From Gordonia effusa NBRC 100432 (GTDB lineage: Bacteria > Actinomycetota > Actinomycetes > Mycobacteriales > Mycobacteriaceae): 64,000 bases of DNA. How positions within the stretch are numbered: the stretch's first letter is position 1; every line of letters begins with the position of its first letter. The stretch is taken from NCBI RefSeq assembly GCF_000241305.1, contig NZ_BAEH01000039.1, positions 1 through 64,000 on the forward strand, given 5' to 3'. Below, one piece after another: positions 1 to 9,300 of this stretch. The notes under the pieces are model-generated. The model was given only the letters and a program-made list of their open reading frames with translations. It was not told the origin of the DNA and ran no database searches. The position numbers and the translations under genes are program-made.

Positions 1-898
1 ATTCGCCCGTTTTAAAGTCGACGTGGTAGTTGCCATCTACATTCAACGTCACAACCATCGCTGACCAAGTGACGCCGTCGGCGGCGGCTGTCAAACCCAG
101 GCGAATCACCGCAGTAGTGACATCGTCGGACAAGGTTAGTTGCCCCACCACCGAATCATCCTCAGCGCGACATTCCGCCGATAGGTTGCCATCCACATCA
201 GCACGCAGCACCACCCGTTCCCACCCGGAGATATCCTTGGCTGCCTCGAAAACTGCCTTAGCTACCCCATACTCGGCCATCGCCACGGACTCCGCGAGCT
301 GGACACTCGGCGCCGCCCCAGGTGAAAAACCTGGCCGCCGATCCGAATCCACTAGCTCGCCACCGAAATCTGCCACGCCTACACCCGTTGCCAGCTCAGC
401 GATATCCGCATCTGCCAGAGCGTTCCACTCTCCGAACGTGGGTCGATCCACCCAGAATGACTCCGTCGGCACATTCCGATACTTCGCCACCGTTTCGAGC
501 CCAGGTTTGGTTCGGTTGTCATTGGTAATGACAGTTGCTGTTCCGTCGGATTTTGACAACCCAGTCACCATATACACTGACTCACTCTGGCCCCAGCGCT
601 TCAACGAATCCCCGGGATATGAATAGTCGATCACTTTGGACCGGAAGAATCGGCCATCAATGGCATCAAATCGAACAATTCGGATAATCGACCCATGGCG
701 ATCATAAAACTTGAACTTAAACGCACCCGCCTTGCCGGGATAGAAATGCATCGACCAGGCAGGTACTCCAGAGTCTCCTGGTTCTGGAACTACCTCGAAA
801 AAGTGCGAATCACTTTCATATCGATCTCGCGCTACATCTTCCAGAAGATAGTCCTCGCCACCGATAGGCTGCAACGTCAGATCATTCCAATTATTCAT
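1..898 (-). CDS. partial immunity-type protein, YezG/DUF600-like C-terminus
   Basis: An uninterrupted minus-strand frame starts at the ATG at 898 (MNNWNDLTLQPIGG) and is still open at the left edge, about 299 residues in. It begins 40 bases after the stop of the toxin gene, the usual place for a cognate immunity gene. The visible C-terminal part has the pattern W-x2-V-L-x-A-D-x-DG, then WSAMVVTLNVDGNYHVDF, which resembles YezG/DUF600 immunity proteins (a dG-f/y-v-F strand near the end). The N-terminal ~130 residues are rich in beta-type segments and are not recognised. The protein has no signal peptide and is presumably cytosolic. The immunity role is inferred from position and the weak YezG resemblance; the true C-terminus lies outside the window. 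Confidence 0.75.
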   Translation of the reverse strand, partial: MNNWNDLTLQPIGGEDYLLEDVARDRYESDSHFFEVVPEPGDSGVPAWSMHFYPGKAGAFKFKFYDRHGSIIRIVRFDAIDGRFFRSKVIDYSYPGDSLKRWGQSESVYMVTGLSKSDGTATVITNDNRTKPGLETVAKYRNVPTESFWVDRPTFGEWNALADADIAELATGVGVADFGGELVDSDRRPGFSPGAAPSVQLAESVAMAEYGVAKAVFEAAKDISGWERVVLRADVDGNLSAECRAEDDSVVGQLTLSDDVTTAVIRLGLTAAADGVTWSAMVVTLNVDGNYHVDFKTGE

Positions 899-937
899 AT
901 ACCTATACAAAGACTACTCCTATCGCTGGCATGTAGC

Positions 938-3598
938 TCAATCGTACACATGACCCGTCACATCGCGAATCTTGATTCCGCTGTCTCGCGCGAACTTGAG
1001 GATGGCCGCAGGTATGGCCCCAGTCTGAACCGGAACTTCGAGGAAGTACTCGCCGTCTAGAGCATCGCCAATTAACCCACGAAGCGATGGATTTTCTCGT
1101 GCGCTCGGAACGTCTGCGATCCTAAATAGATCATTGCCCGCAGGATATTTGTCGATTATCTCTCGCAAATACCCGATCGCAGTCTTTTCGGATATTTGGG
1201 CCAGCTGCGTAAATTTTCGAGACACAATCTCTAAGCCTGGGATATATGAATCCAATTTCACATTCTTAACGAACTTGCCAGCACTGTCTATTATTCGTAC
1301 GTAGACTTCATTCGCCGGGAACCGATAGTGATTCTGCAAGTTGAAAAGATCGCCGCGCGCAATATTCCGCAGCCAGTCGGGCAGGTGCTTGTTACTAATT
1401 CGATCATATAGTCGATTCGCCCAATCTAAAAACTTCGCCGGCACGTTCGACAACGCCAGTTCACGGGGTGAGTCCGGCGTTATCGGCGCGGTGGGAGCCT
1501 TCGGCTCCTCCGTGGGCGGTCCGTGCGGTGCTGTTGGCTCAACAGGAGGTTTCGGCGGTTTCGGCGGCTCGGCTGGGATCTTCGGACCGGCCGGTGGCTT
1601 CGGCGTTGGCGGAATCTTGGGACCGGCCGGCGGCTTCGGCGTTGGCGGAATCTTAGGGGCCTCTACCGAACCCGGCGCCGCTATCTTGGGCAACCCGGCC
1701 TCGCCGGGTTTCAGGGCAACCTTGGGGATCTCGGGTCCCTTGACCGCAACATTCTTGCCGAGCGCTAGCTTTCCACCAACTCGCACCGATTCGGCGGCGT
1801 TCTTGGCGAGGTTGCCCGCGCGCGCAGCAACCGACTTAACTGAATTGCCCGCGACTCTGACTCCGCGGCTCGTGATGCCGAGGACCTTCGTCGGGGTAAC
1901 AACCCACGAAAGGACCCCGACAGCGAGCTGCCCACCGGTTCCCCATGGGTCCTCGCCGGCGAAGTCGCGGAAGTCCACTCCCAACAGCAGATTCGTTGTG
2001 TCGGCAAAACGGTCGCCTATCGACTTCGATGCCACATATGGTCCACCTATGCCGCCTTTTGCAGCCTCCGTCCGCACCAGATCGTAGCCATACTGGAAAG
2101 TACTGAAGACCCCATCGAAAACTCCGCCGCCGAGAGCCTTCCAGGTATCAGCAGTACCATAAGGACCGAGCCCAACCAAAGATCTAAATCCGTTTATCGA
2201 GTTCTTTCCCGATTCCCAGGCTCCATCCCACGCTTTTCGAACTCCAAGACGAGTATCGGGCGGCATTTGCACATTCGACACTTCCCCCTTACTGTCCAGC
2301 GTGAGGATAGTGCCATCCTTCATCTCGACCGTTGAGGTGTTGTCGGCATTGAGAGTGACCTTTCGCCACTCGACACTCGGATCATCGCGACTATTGACTT
2401 TTACGACGCTGCCATTCACCCAGGTCGTACGAAACGAGCCTTCGACTATATCGCCCGACTTTACCGAACCGTCAAGATTGTATTCCATATGGCCTATAAA
2501 CGCGCCATTCTTATCGACCACATTGGCTCTGGACTGATTGGTCTTCGGATCCGTGAACTGATATGTCTTCGATCCAGTCGTAGAATCAGTTGTGACATAT
2601 ACCGGGAGATTATTGCCATCGATGAACGTATCGACGCGTTGACCAGATTCTCCGGTAAACCACCCAGTACCTTTCGGGTCGATCTGGCCAGTTACCTTCG
2701 TGTCCTTGCCCCCCGGCCCCGACGACGTCAGCGTCACCGAACCGTCGGCGGTTTGTTGACGATGAGTCCAATTGCCGTCCGGTTTTTGCTCACTGTCGAC
2801 CTGTACCTGGGTTCCGTTAGCGGTAGTCGCTAGGGTCGACGACTTCTTTCCGTCCCAGGTTTGCCCATAGGACGACCGTGGAATCGCTCCTGCCGGATCC
2901 GCTCCGGGGTCCCAGGAAATCCCCTCAACATTTTCGCCGGGTTTCATCTGCAGTTGATAACCCGATCGACCATCGGACTCATTACTCCAGCGCTGATACC
3001 CGCCCTCGCCATTGGAAACCACACGTTGACGAGAGGTAATCTTTCCGTCTTTTCCGACAAACTCTTGATCGACGGTCTGATCACCATTACCTACCGGAAT
3101 GGTGTTGATGATCTTGGTTCCGTCAGGGAGGATCGTTTCCCACCGATCTCCCTCACGACGACCTTTTGCGTCACCCAGAACTATGCCGCCGAGCGCGGTC
3201 TTGTTCTCAACAGGTTTTGCCGGCGGCGGCGTGGGAGTCGTCGGTGTCGGTGTTGCAGGCGTAGGTGTTGCAGGCGTAGGCGTGGGAGTCGCGGGCGTTG
3301 ACGGCGCAGGTGTCGCGGGCGTTGACGGCACGGGCGTCGGAGTCGCAGGCACCGGCGTCGCGGGCGTAGACGTCGCCGGCGCCGACGGCACAGGGGTGGG
3401 CGTCGTAGATATCGACGGCGCAGGCGCTGGAGTGGGTGTCGACGGCGCAGGCGTCGAAGTCGAAGGAGTGGGAGTCGGCGGAGTCGGGGTAGGAGTCGGC
3501 GGCCCCTTGACCGGGATAGGCCCGCCATAAGGCGTATAGCTCGCCGGCGGCACAGGTGGCGGCGTCGGCACTGGCCGATCAGCTACCGGACCTCCCAC
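938..3598 (-). CDS. polymorphic toxin, Pro/Thr-rich N-terminus, REase-fold-like C-terminal toxin domain
   Basis: 886 residues. The GTG start at 3598 has a good ribosome site (AAGGGG, about 7 bases upstream). Residues ~30-135 are T-P/S-P/A-P repeats; ~170-480 hold YD-like beta repeats (G-x-W, D-x-x-G-x-x-T); ~560-625 are helical and moderately hydrophobic; ~650-720 are another proline linker. The last ~110 residues look like a REase-fold toxin tip: LDSYIPG with D783, EIVSRKFTQL with E790 and K795, FLEVPVQ with E854, then IRDVTGHVY. This matches what I recall of Tox-REase domains that close WXG/RHS toxins, so a nuclease is the likely activity. There is no N-terminal WXG domain; two WXG100 genes lie upstream on the same strand and probably supply targeting. 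The immunity candidate follows directly downstream. Confidence 0.85.
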   Translation of the reverse strand: MGGPVADRPVPTPPPVPPASYTPYGGPIPVKGPPTPTPTPPTPTPSTSTPAPSTPTPAPAPSISTTPTPVPSAPATSTPATPVPATPTPVPSTPATPAPSTPATPTPTPATPTPATPTPTTPTPPPAKPVENKTALGGIVLGDAKGRREGDRWETILPDGTKIINTIPVGNGDQTVDQEFVGKDGKITSRQRVVSNGEGGYQRWSNESDGRSGYQLQMKPGENVEGISWDPGADPAGAIPRSSYGQTWDGKKSSTLATTANGTQVQVDSEQKPDGNWTHRQQTADGSVTLTSSGPGGKDTKVTGQIDPKGTGWFTGESGQRVDTFIDGNNLPVYVTTDSTTGSKTYQFTDPKTNQSRANVVDKNGAFIGHMEYNLDGSVKSGDIVEGSFRTTWVNGSVVKVNSRDDPSVEWRKVTLNADNTSTVEMKDGTILTLDSKGEVSNVQMPPDTRLGVRKAWDGAWESGKNSINGFRSLVGLGPYGTADTWKALGGGVFDGVFSTFQYGYDLVRTEAAKGGIGGPYVASKSIGDRFADTTNLLLGVDFRDFAGEDPWGTGGQLAVGVLSWVVTPTKVLGITSRGVRVAGNSVKSVAARAGNLAKNAAESVRVGGKLALGKNVAVKGPEIPKVALKPGEAGLPKIAAPGSVEAPKIPPTPKPPAGPKIPPTPKPPAGPKIPAEPPKPPKPPVEPTAPHGPPTEEPKAPTAPITPDSPRELALSNVPAKFLDWANRLYDRISNKHLPDWLRNIARGDLFNLQNHYRFPANEVYVRIIDSAGKFVKNVKLDSYIPGLEIVSRKFTQLAQISEKTAIGYLREIIDKYPAGNDLFRIADVPSARENPSLRGLIGDALDGEYFLEVPVQTGAIPAAILKFARDSGIKIRDVTGHVYD
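3225..3500. repeat. low-complexity Pro/Thr/Ala-coding repeat in the toxin gene
   Basis: Imperfect short repeats built on GCAGGCGTAGGTGTT-like and GTCGCGGGCGTTGACGGC-like units encode alternating TP, AP and SP dipeptides in the toxin's N-terminal linker. Such tracts vary in length by slippage and probably form a flexible wall-spanning arm. They also explain the long, glycine/valine-rich false reading frames on the opposite strand. Confidence 0.7.
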
Positions 3599-3643
3599 AG
3601 TAATCCCCTTAGGAAGTTGTTCTGACTAGGTGAAATGAATCAT

Positions 3644-3907
3644 TCATCGCGGTCGGGGCACTGGTGTCCGCCCGACGACGACGTGGAGGCCGCGGTCAGA
3701 ACCTATGACGACCTTGATCGGCAGCCATATCCCACCGGCCTGGACTGCACCCGTTTGGTTGGCGCCAACGGAATTGACAAGAGCGCCTTCGCACCAGACC
3801 GCATCGGGAGATCGCCCCGTTTGAGCCGCTAAAACACGCGAGATTTCAGTCTCAAGTTCTGCTCGGCTAATTTCCATATCCGGCGCCCGCGAAGAATCGC
3901 ACGTCAT
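3644..3907 (-). CDS. DUF4333-like small protein without signal peptide
   Basis: 87 residues; ATG at 3907 preceded by GGGAG at good spacing, 45 bases before the toxin start. The body (ISRAELETEISRVLAAQTG, then VWCEGALVNSVGA, then a beta hairpin ending in LHVVVGR) follows the DUF4333 pattern of a helix, V-x-C-p, and VGA-x-x-T. The second cysteine usual in that family is absent, and there is no signal peptide or lipobox, although DUF4333 proteins are normally exported. Its place between the WXG100 pair and the toxin suggests a toxin chaperone or an adaptor secreted with it. The family call is by eye and moderately sure; the role is inference. Confidence 0.65.
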   Translation of the reverse strand: MTCDSSRAPDMEISRAELETEISRVLAAQTGRSPDAVWCEGALVNSVGANQTGAVQAGGIWLPIKVVIGSDRGLHVVVGRTPVPRPR

Positions 3908-3952
3908 ACGGTCGTCTCCCGACTACTCCAACATGTTCAAGTGCGAAGACGA

Positions 3953-3981
3953 GGCGGTCATCTCTGAAAGAGATGACCGCC
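3953..3981 (-). terminator. 13-bp perfect hairpin after the WXG100 pair
   Basis: GGCGGTCATCTCT, a GAA loop (plus-strand sense), and AGAGATGACCGCC form a perfect 13-bp stem 25 bases after the stop of the second WXG100 gene. On the minus strand it is followed by a C/T-rich stretch rather than a clean T run. It may act as a partial terminator or 3' stabiliser, allowing more WXG100 transcript than toxin transcript. Confidence 0.7.
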
Positions 3982-4005
3982 CCCATCGCAAACCAGTTGT
4001 TTAGA

Positions 4006-4296
4006 TCAGTGCCCCAGCTCGGTACGCATATCCGAGCGCATACTGTTGTTCAGATCGCCGGATTCGGAAAGCGAGTTGTATACCTCAGCGACGACGTTAC
4101 GCACCGCGGTCGAACCGGACTGGAAACGAGTAAACAAAGCCTCGTAGATATCGGCCTCGTCACCTTCCCAGTGAGCCTTCAAAGTGTTCTTGGCGGCCTC
4201 GAAGTTTTCCAATTCCGCGTCATAACGCGTTACTTGGCTCTGCAGGTCTTCAAGAGTGGCTGACACCTGCTCATCGTGAAACTTGTATTCTGGCAT
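4006..4296 (-). CDS. WXG100-family secreted protein (module A, second of pair)
   Basis: 96 residues, all helical, with the turn motif W-E-G at ~43-45 (KAHWEGDEADIY) between two helices, as in EsxA/EsxB-type substrates. It has no signal peptide. A C-terminal Y-x3-D/E-type signal could be read at VYNSLSESGD (Y..S..), not a clean match. It is 38 bases downstream of another WXG100 gene, so the two probably form a heterodimer exported through the neighbouring EccC/EccD. A strong hairpin follows it. Confidence 0.9.
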   Translation of the reverse strand: MPEYKFHDEQVSATLEDLQSQVTRYDAELENFEAAKNTLKAHWEGDEADIYEALFTRFQSGSTAVRNVVAEVYNSLSESGDLNNSMRSDMRTELGH

Positions 4297-4334
4297 TTTC
4301 TTCCCCTAAGAAGAGTAGTGATGAACGGTTAGAT

Positions 4335-4676
4335 TCAGACGCTCCGGAAGTTGCCTTCAATATCGGCCCAGTCCGCAGCCCCCTCACGATGAACAACGCT
4401 CTCGTGCTGTTGAGCCTGTCCGCTTCGTGACGCCCGCTGCACGCCTTCAAGCTTTGTTTGGATGCTCTGCAAGGTCGTCGTCATATCCTGCTGAGCGTCG
4501 TGGGCACGCCGGCCGAATCCCCGCCATTGGTCACCGCCGTCGCCTTCCCACGAAGCAACCGTAGCTTCAATCGCACTGGTGAACTGACCAGCGAGAGTGT
4601 GCAACTGGCCAGCGGAATCCATCAACTGAGTGATGTGCTGCTGAAGACCCTCGTCCTGAATTCTGGTTAAAGCCAT
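4335..4676 (-). CDS. WXG100-family secreted protein (module A, first of pair)
   Basis: 113 residues beginning MALTRIQDEGL, with WEG at 43-45 (VASWEGDGGDQW). The C-terminal tail is longer and more hydrophilic than in its partner. The helix-turn-helix layout and length fit the WXG100 superfamily. It lies 123 bases downstream of eccD1 on the same strand and directly ahead of the second WXG100 gene. The partner and the export route are inferred from this arrangement. Confidence 0.9.
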   Translation of the reverse strand: MALTRIQDEGLQQHITQLMDSAGQLHTLAGQFTSAIEATVASWEGDGGDQWRGFGRRAHDAQQDMTTTLQSIQTKLEGVQRASRSGQAQQHESVVHREGAADWADIEGNFRSV

Positions 4677-4799
4677 CGATATGTCCCCTCATCTGCCGGT
4701 CACTGTCGATCCCGGACCACAATGAATTTGTTGAACGCAACCGCACGTCCTGTCCTGCCAAATCTGAGGCTAGCTGCCCCTTAACATCAGGACCACAGA

Positions 4800-6128
4800 T
4801 CAAGACGGCCAGAAGAACTGATAAATGCCCTGCGCGAGGAACACCATCGGCACAATCCCCAAGGTCAGCGGCGCATCGAACACCTCGTAGGCACGTGCGA
4901 CGCGCGCTGCATTTACGTCGTTCAGCCGGATGACAGCTAGCGAGACAATCACGCCGCAAACGCCCGCGACTAACAATGCGGACAACAAAATAGAGACGTC
5001 GGGGGGCAGATTGAACCATTGCGGCGCAGCAATAGCAGAAACCATCAGCGCGACGGCCGCGGTGCCGAGTAGGGGGATCACATGACGGGCATGAGTAAAT
5101 GACCTGGAGCGGATAACGAGCGCGACTCCCACATACAACGCCAGGATTGCTTGCACCCAAACGCCCGACAGAGCGATTTCGACGAGCGCGGGAACGAGTA
5201 GCGCCGAAGTCGTAATGACGACAAGGTCGACACAGAATCGTGTGGTGCCCAGCCTATGTTCGATGTCACTCCGACTGGCCAGCTGTCCCTCGTCAGTCCC
5301 CCGCACAAGCGCGACAACCCCGCTTGTCGACAGGGCCAATGCTGGCGCATAGCCCAGAATTAGCACCAACGGGATCATCGACCACCCCGAAATCGCGATG
5401 GCGTTGGCCCCAATGTGCACAGCAACTGCGACAACGGCGAATACGACCGCACTAACGATTGCGGCCACGCCGACGACCACAGGTTTGATCGTCCGAATCA
5501 GACAATTGATCGCGACACCGAGTGCGACTCCGGTAAGTGCCAACGCCCAGACCGAATCCTTCATTTGGTCCTCGCCTACGACGTATCCAAGCGCGCCGAG
5601 TGCGAACACCGCAGACCAGCCGACAGGTCCCGCGTCTCGGGATCGGCCGATCCACCCGCAAACAACTGCGGTCGTAGAGACCACTATCAAGCCCACCGGT
5701 GCGGCGTACCCAGCGTCGACAAGCGTCAGCCAGACACTGAAGGCCGCGAGGACCGCCGCAATCAGGTAGCCAACCGCACGGTTGCGGACTGCTCCCGTCC
5801 ATACGGCGTACTGGGTGTTGACTCTGGATTCGATCGCGCCGATCACATCGTCGACGAATGGTGTCTCGACGGCATCGGTGATGGTGGTCAGATAGAGCGT
5901 CGAGCCGTCTAAGACACCGAGGCGTTCGAGCGACTCGTCCGGCGAAAGCCTGCCGCGCACCGGATCGGACAGCGCCCACGCGGTGATATCGACATTGTCA
6001 TTCCCTTGAATGACAGCGAGCGATAATAGTGACGCGAGCCAGTCGTTAATCGTCACATCGGTTGGCAGACTGACATCGACTTGGTTATTTGGTCCCACTA
6101 CTGTGAGCCGGACAAAACCAGTACTCAT
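4800..6128 (-). CDS. eccD: EccD-type T7SS inner-membrane channel protein (module A)
   Basis: 442 residues from the ATG at 6128 (MSTGFVRLTVVGPNNQVDVS); the open frame extends further upstream, but the paralogue at 26322 starts at the same point (MGATFVRLTV). Residues 1-~85 are a ubiquitin-like YukD domain; from ~115 on there are about 11 hydrophobic membrane segments, ending YQFFWPS, almost as in the paralogue (YGLFWPS). In ESX systems EccD dimers form the inner-membrane vestibule to which EccC docks. The gene is divergent from eccC1, with 246 bases between. Neither EccB nor EccE is encoded nearby. Confidence 0.93.
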   Translation of the reverse strand: MSTGFVRLTVVGPNNQVDVSLPTDVTINDWLASLLSLAVIQGNDNVDITAWALSDPVRGRLSPDESLERLGVLDGSTLYLTTITDAVETPFVDDVIGAIESRVNTQYAVWTGAVRNRAVGYLIAAVLAAFSVWLTLVDAGYAAPVGLIVVSTTAVVCGWIGRSRDAGPVGWSAVFALGALGYVVGEDQMKDSVWALALTGVALGVAINCLIRTIKPVVVGVAAIVSAVVFAVVAVAVHIGANAIAISGWSMIPLVLILGYAPALALSTSGVVALVRGTDEGQLASRSDIEHRLGTTRFCVDLVVITTSALLVPALVEIALSGVWVQAILALYVGVALVIRSRSFTHARHVIPLLGTAAVALMVSAIAAPQWFNLPPDVSILLSALLVAGVCGVIVSLAVIRLNDVNAARVARAYEVFDAPLTLGIVPMVFLAQGIYQFFWPS

Positions 6129-6247
6129 GGCCCCTATCATGCCTGACGGTGGCGATTCGTAATGCACCGCACGCCGCGGATGTCGACGAAGGTACGCCGA
6201 CATTCCGGGTACGATCATGGCGCTAAGAGCGCTAGGGAGACAGGGAC

Positions 6248-6280
6248 CGGTGCGGAGCGAAAGAACAACCGCTCGCACCG
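6248..6280. promoter_or_regulatory. inverted repeat in the eccD1-eccC1 divergent spacer
   Basis: CGGTGCGGAGCG and CGCTCGCACCG flank a ~10-base loop and pair over 10-11 bp with one bulged G. The element sits midway in the 246-base spacer between two divergent secretion genes, so it could be an operator or an RNA structure. A TATGCT hexamer at 6326-6331 is a plausible -10 box for eccC1, whose ATG follows a GAGGTGA ribosome site. No other gene is visible in this spacer. Confidence 0.45.
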
Positions 6281-6374
6281 TCTGGCACCACTGCAAGTTT
6301 TCACCGCGTCGGGTCGCCGCTCTCGTATGCTCTCGGCTACTGGACTGGGACTGCCACAACGATCGAGGTGACTT

Positions 6375-9300
6375 ATGGCGGCACGCGTAATACATCGACC
6401 GGCTCGAACTAGAGTCGATCCGCTTCCCAAGAAGCCACTCGATGTGTCCGCACCGCCGACCATCGACGATCCTTCGTCGGTTCAAGAAGGAATCGTACTG
6501 CGGTTGGCGATGCCATTAATGGCCGGCGGCGGAATGATGCTAATGATGGCATCGACCGGCAACAAATTGCGTATGGTCGCGGGAATCGGCTTCATTGTGG
6601 TGGCGCTTCTCATGGGTCTTACCATGTATCTACGTTCGAAAACCGGCCATCGTAAACGTGCCGAAATGCAACGCACCACGTATATCAAGTTCCTTACCCG
6701 CTTGAAAAAGGATCTGCAACCGGAAATCCAATTACAACGCGAAGTTCAGCTGCGCTTACACCCCGCACCCAACGAATTACTGTCACTCATCAGCAACCCG
6801 GCCCGGCTCTATGAACGCAGGCGATGGGATCCCGACTTCGGGATGGTCCGCGTTGGCACTGGTGCGGGACCGCTGGCGCGCGACGTGAACTATAGCGAGG
6901 GCGGCGATCCGGCGGCCGAAGTCGATCAGATTTCGGTAGCGCACCTGGAACGGACGAAAGCCATTTTCGACCGCATCGACGGTATTCCGCTTTGCGTGGA
7001 GCTCTCCGGAACAGTCTCCATCATCGGCAGCACCGAGGCATGCGAGTCGCTTATCCGTGCGGCGCTGACCCAATATCTCGCGCTGCACGCTCCAGAGGAC
7101 GCAGCAGTGCACCTGTGCATCGGCAGCGACCCATCGATGCACAACTGGATCAAATTCGCGCCGCATTTGCTGGAAGAAGGCGGTTTCGACGGCCCCGTAC
7201 ACCGACGCAGGGCTACGACGAATCACCCCGATCTCCACGCGTCGTTGAGTCAGCTCATCGCCGAACGGGCCGCCGACGCGGAACGACACGGTCGCATCGG
7301 CCATCCACCTCTTGCCTCGCCGTTCATCGTCATCGTCGTCAACCTCGACGACGCCAACGGCCAACAACCCCTAGCCTTGTTCCCACCCGGAATATCGCCC
7401 GCTACGGTAGGCATTTGCGTCCTCACGCATACGCGTCGCCGAATCACCGAACCGAGCGAGATCACGTGCCGCGTGGAGGTATCCGACGACGGACAAGTCA
7501 CCGTCGAGGACCCCAATTCGATTGATGACAATCCACGGCGCGCATCAATGGCAGCCGAAGCCCGGACCAGGCGGCTCATCATGGGGGCGTCGAAGGGTTC
7601 GGTCGATCGGATGACGCCGAGTCTGGCCAATGCGATCGCACACGAGTTGGCGTCAGTGCGCTTGGCGGCCGAGGAAAGCGCCGAAGCGCCGCTCGAATCC
7701 ACTGTCACCATCGAGAAACTGTTGCGCCTGGACGATATCGGACGATTCGATCCGATCGATATTTGGCGGCATCGCCCCCTCGCCGATTTCTTAAAAGTCC
7801 CATTCGGCATCGACACCAACGGAAACCAGGTCTTCCTGGATCTCAAGGAGTCCGCGCTGGAAGGTCATGGACCTCATGGCCTCTGTATCGGAGCGACCGG
7901 ATCGGGCAAGTCCGAGGTATTGCGAACACTGGTGTTGGCGCAAGCGATTAACCACCCGCCCGAACGTTTGGCGTTTATTCTGGTCGACTACAAGGGTGGT
8001 GCGGCCTTCAACGGTCTCGACATCCTTCCGCATACCGCGGCAATGGTTGACAACCTCGGCGACAGTGATGGGCTCGTCGACCGTCTACACGACGCTATGT
8101 CCGGCGAAATGCAACGCCGGCAGCGTGTTCTGCAAGCCGCCGGTGCGAAGAACATCTACGACTACAACGATCGTCGGGACGCTGGCGCCGAACTCGAACC
8201 GCTTCCCAACTTGCTGGTGATCATCGATGAATTCGGCGAAATACTTGTCCAAAAGCCGGAGTTTCTAGACCTTTTCGTGCAGATCGGTCGTATCGGCCGA
8301 TCGATCGGTATTCACCTGCTGCTCGCGTCGCAGCGTCTGGAAGAAGGGCGGTTGCGCGGACTCGAATCGCACCTGTCCTATCGCATCTGCCTGCGCACGT
8401 TTTCCGCCGTCGAGTCACGTATCGTGATCGGCACCGTCGATGCGCACGAGCTTCCCGCACTTCCTGGATCGGGCTATCTCAAAGTCGATCCCGATGTATA
8501 TGTGCGATTCAAAGCCGCCTATGTGTCGGGTCGGTATGAGCCCCTCGAAGAACGGGTCAGCTTCGACTTGCCGCCGCTGGCGATGCCGTACGGAATCCGG
8601 AACACGACCGGTGAATGGCTCCGAAACCAGCAGGAACTCTATACCGCGGTTATGAAGGCCGAGACCGATCAGCGCGAGGAAAGCCCGTTCGACAAAATCG
8701 CGCTTGAAGTGGCAGCCGAGCGAATGGGCCAAGTTGGGCGCAAGGTCAAGCAAATCTGGCTTCCGCCGCTCCGCGATGACCTTTCCCTCACCGATGTCGT
8801 CGGAAATCTGACAGCGACCGCAGATCGTGGCCTCCAAGTCGCCGACACATCGACCCATTCGAAGCTGCGATTCCCCATCGGAACTGTCGATGACCCAGCC
8901 GAACAATGGCAGGGCACCTTTTACGTCGATACCGCGGCGTCGAACGTTCTTATTCTTGGTGCTCCGCAAACTGGGAAAACTACTACCGCGCGAGCGATGG
9001 TCATGGGATCTGCCGTCACGCACACCCCTCGGCAGGTGGCTTGGTACGTGATCGATGCGGCTTCGACCTTGATGGGCGATCTGGAGGGCCTCCCGCACGT
9101 CGGCGGTGTGGCGACGCGTTTCGATCCGGACAAGATCCGACGCGCCGTCGCCGAGACGACATATGAACTGGCCCGACGCGAAGAACTATTCGTCCAATAC
9201 CGCATCTCTTCGATCGGCCAAATGCGCCGCATGGTGGCGGAGGGCGCGATTCCGGAAATTACCGTCGCCGATCGCTATCTGATGATCGACGGGTGGGCGA

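Noticed and set aside
30-626. 198-residue plus-strand reading frame at the left edge
   Set aside because: It is the complement of the partial immunity gene, whose minus-strand frame gives a far more protein-like sequence and is open to the edge.
1341-2087. 248-residue plus-strand frame rich in Gly and Phe
   Set aside because: It is antisense to the proline-rich linker of the toxin; its composition simply mirrors the Pro-Pro-Thr repeats.
6129-6485. N-terminal extension of EccD upstream of 6128
   Set aside because: The extension is Arg/Ser-rich without domain character, and the paralogue starts at the equivalent of 6128.
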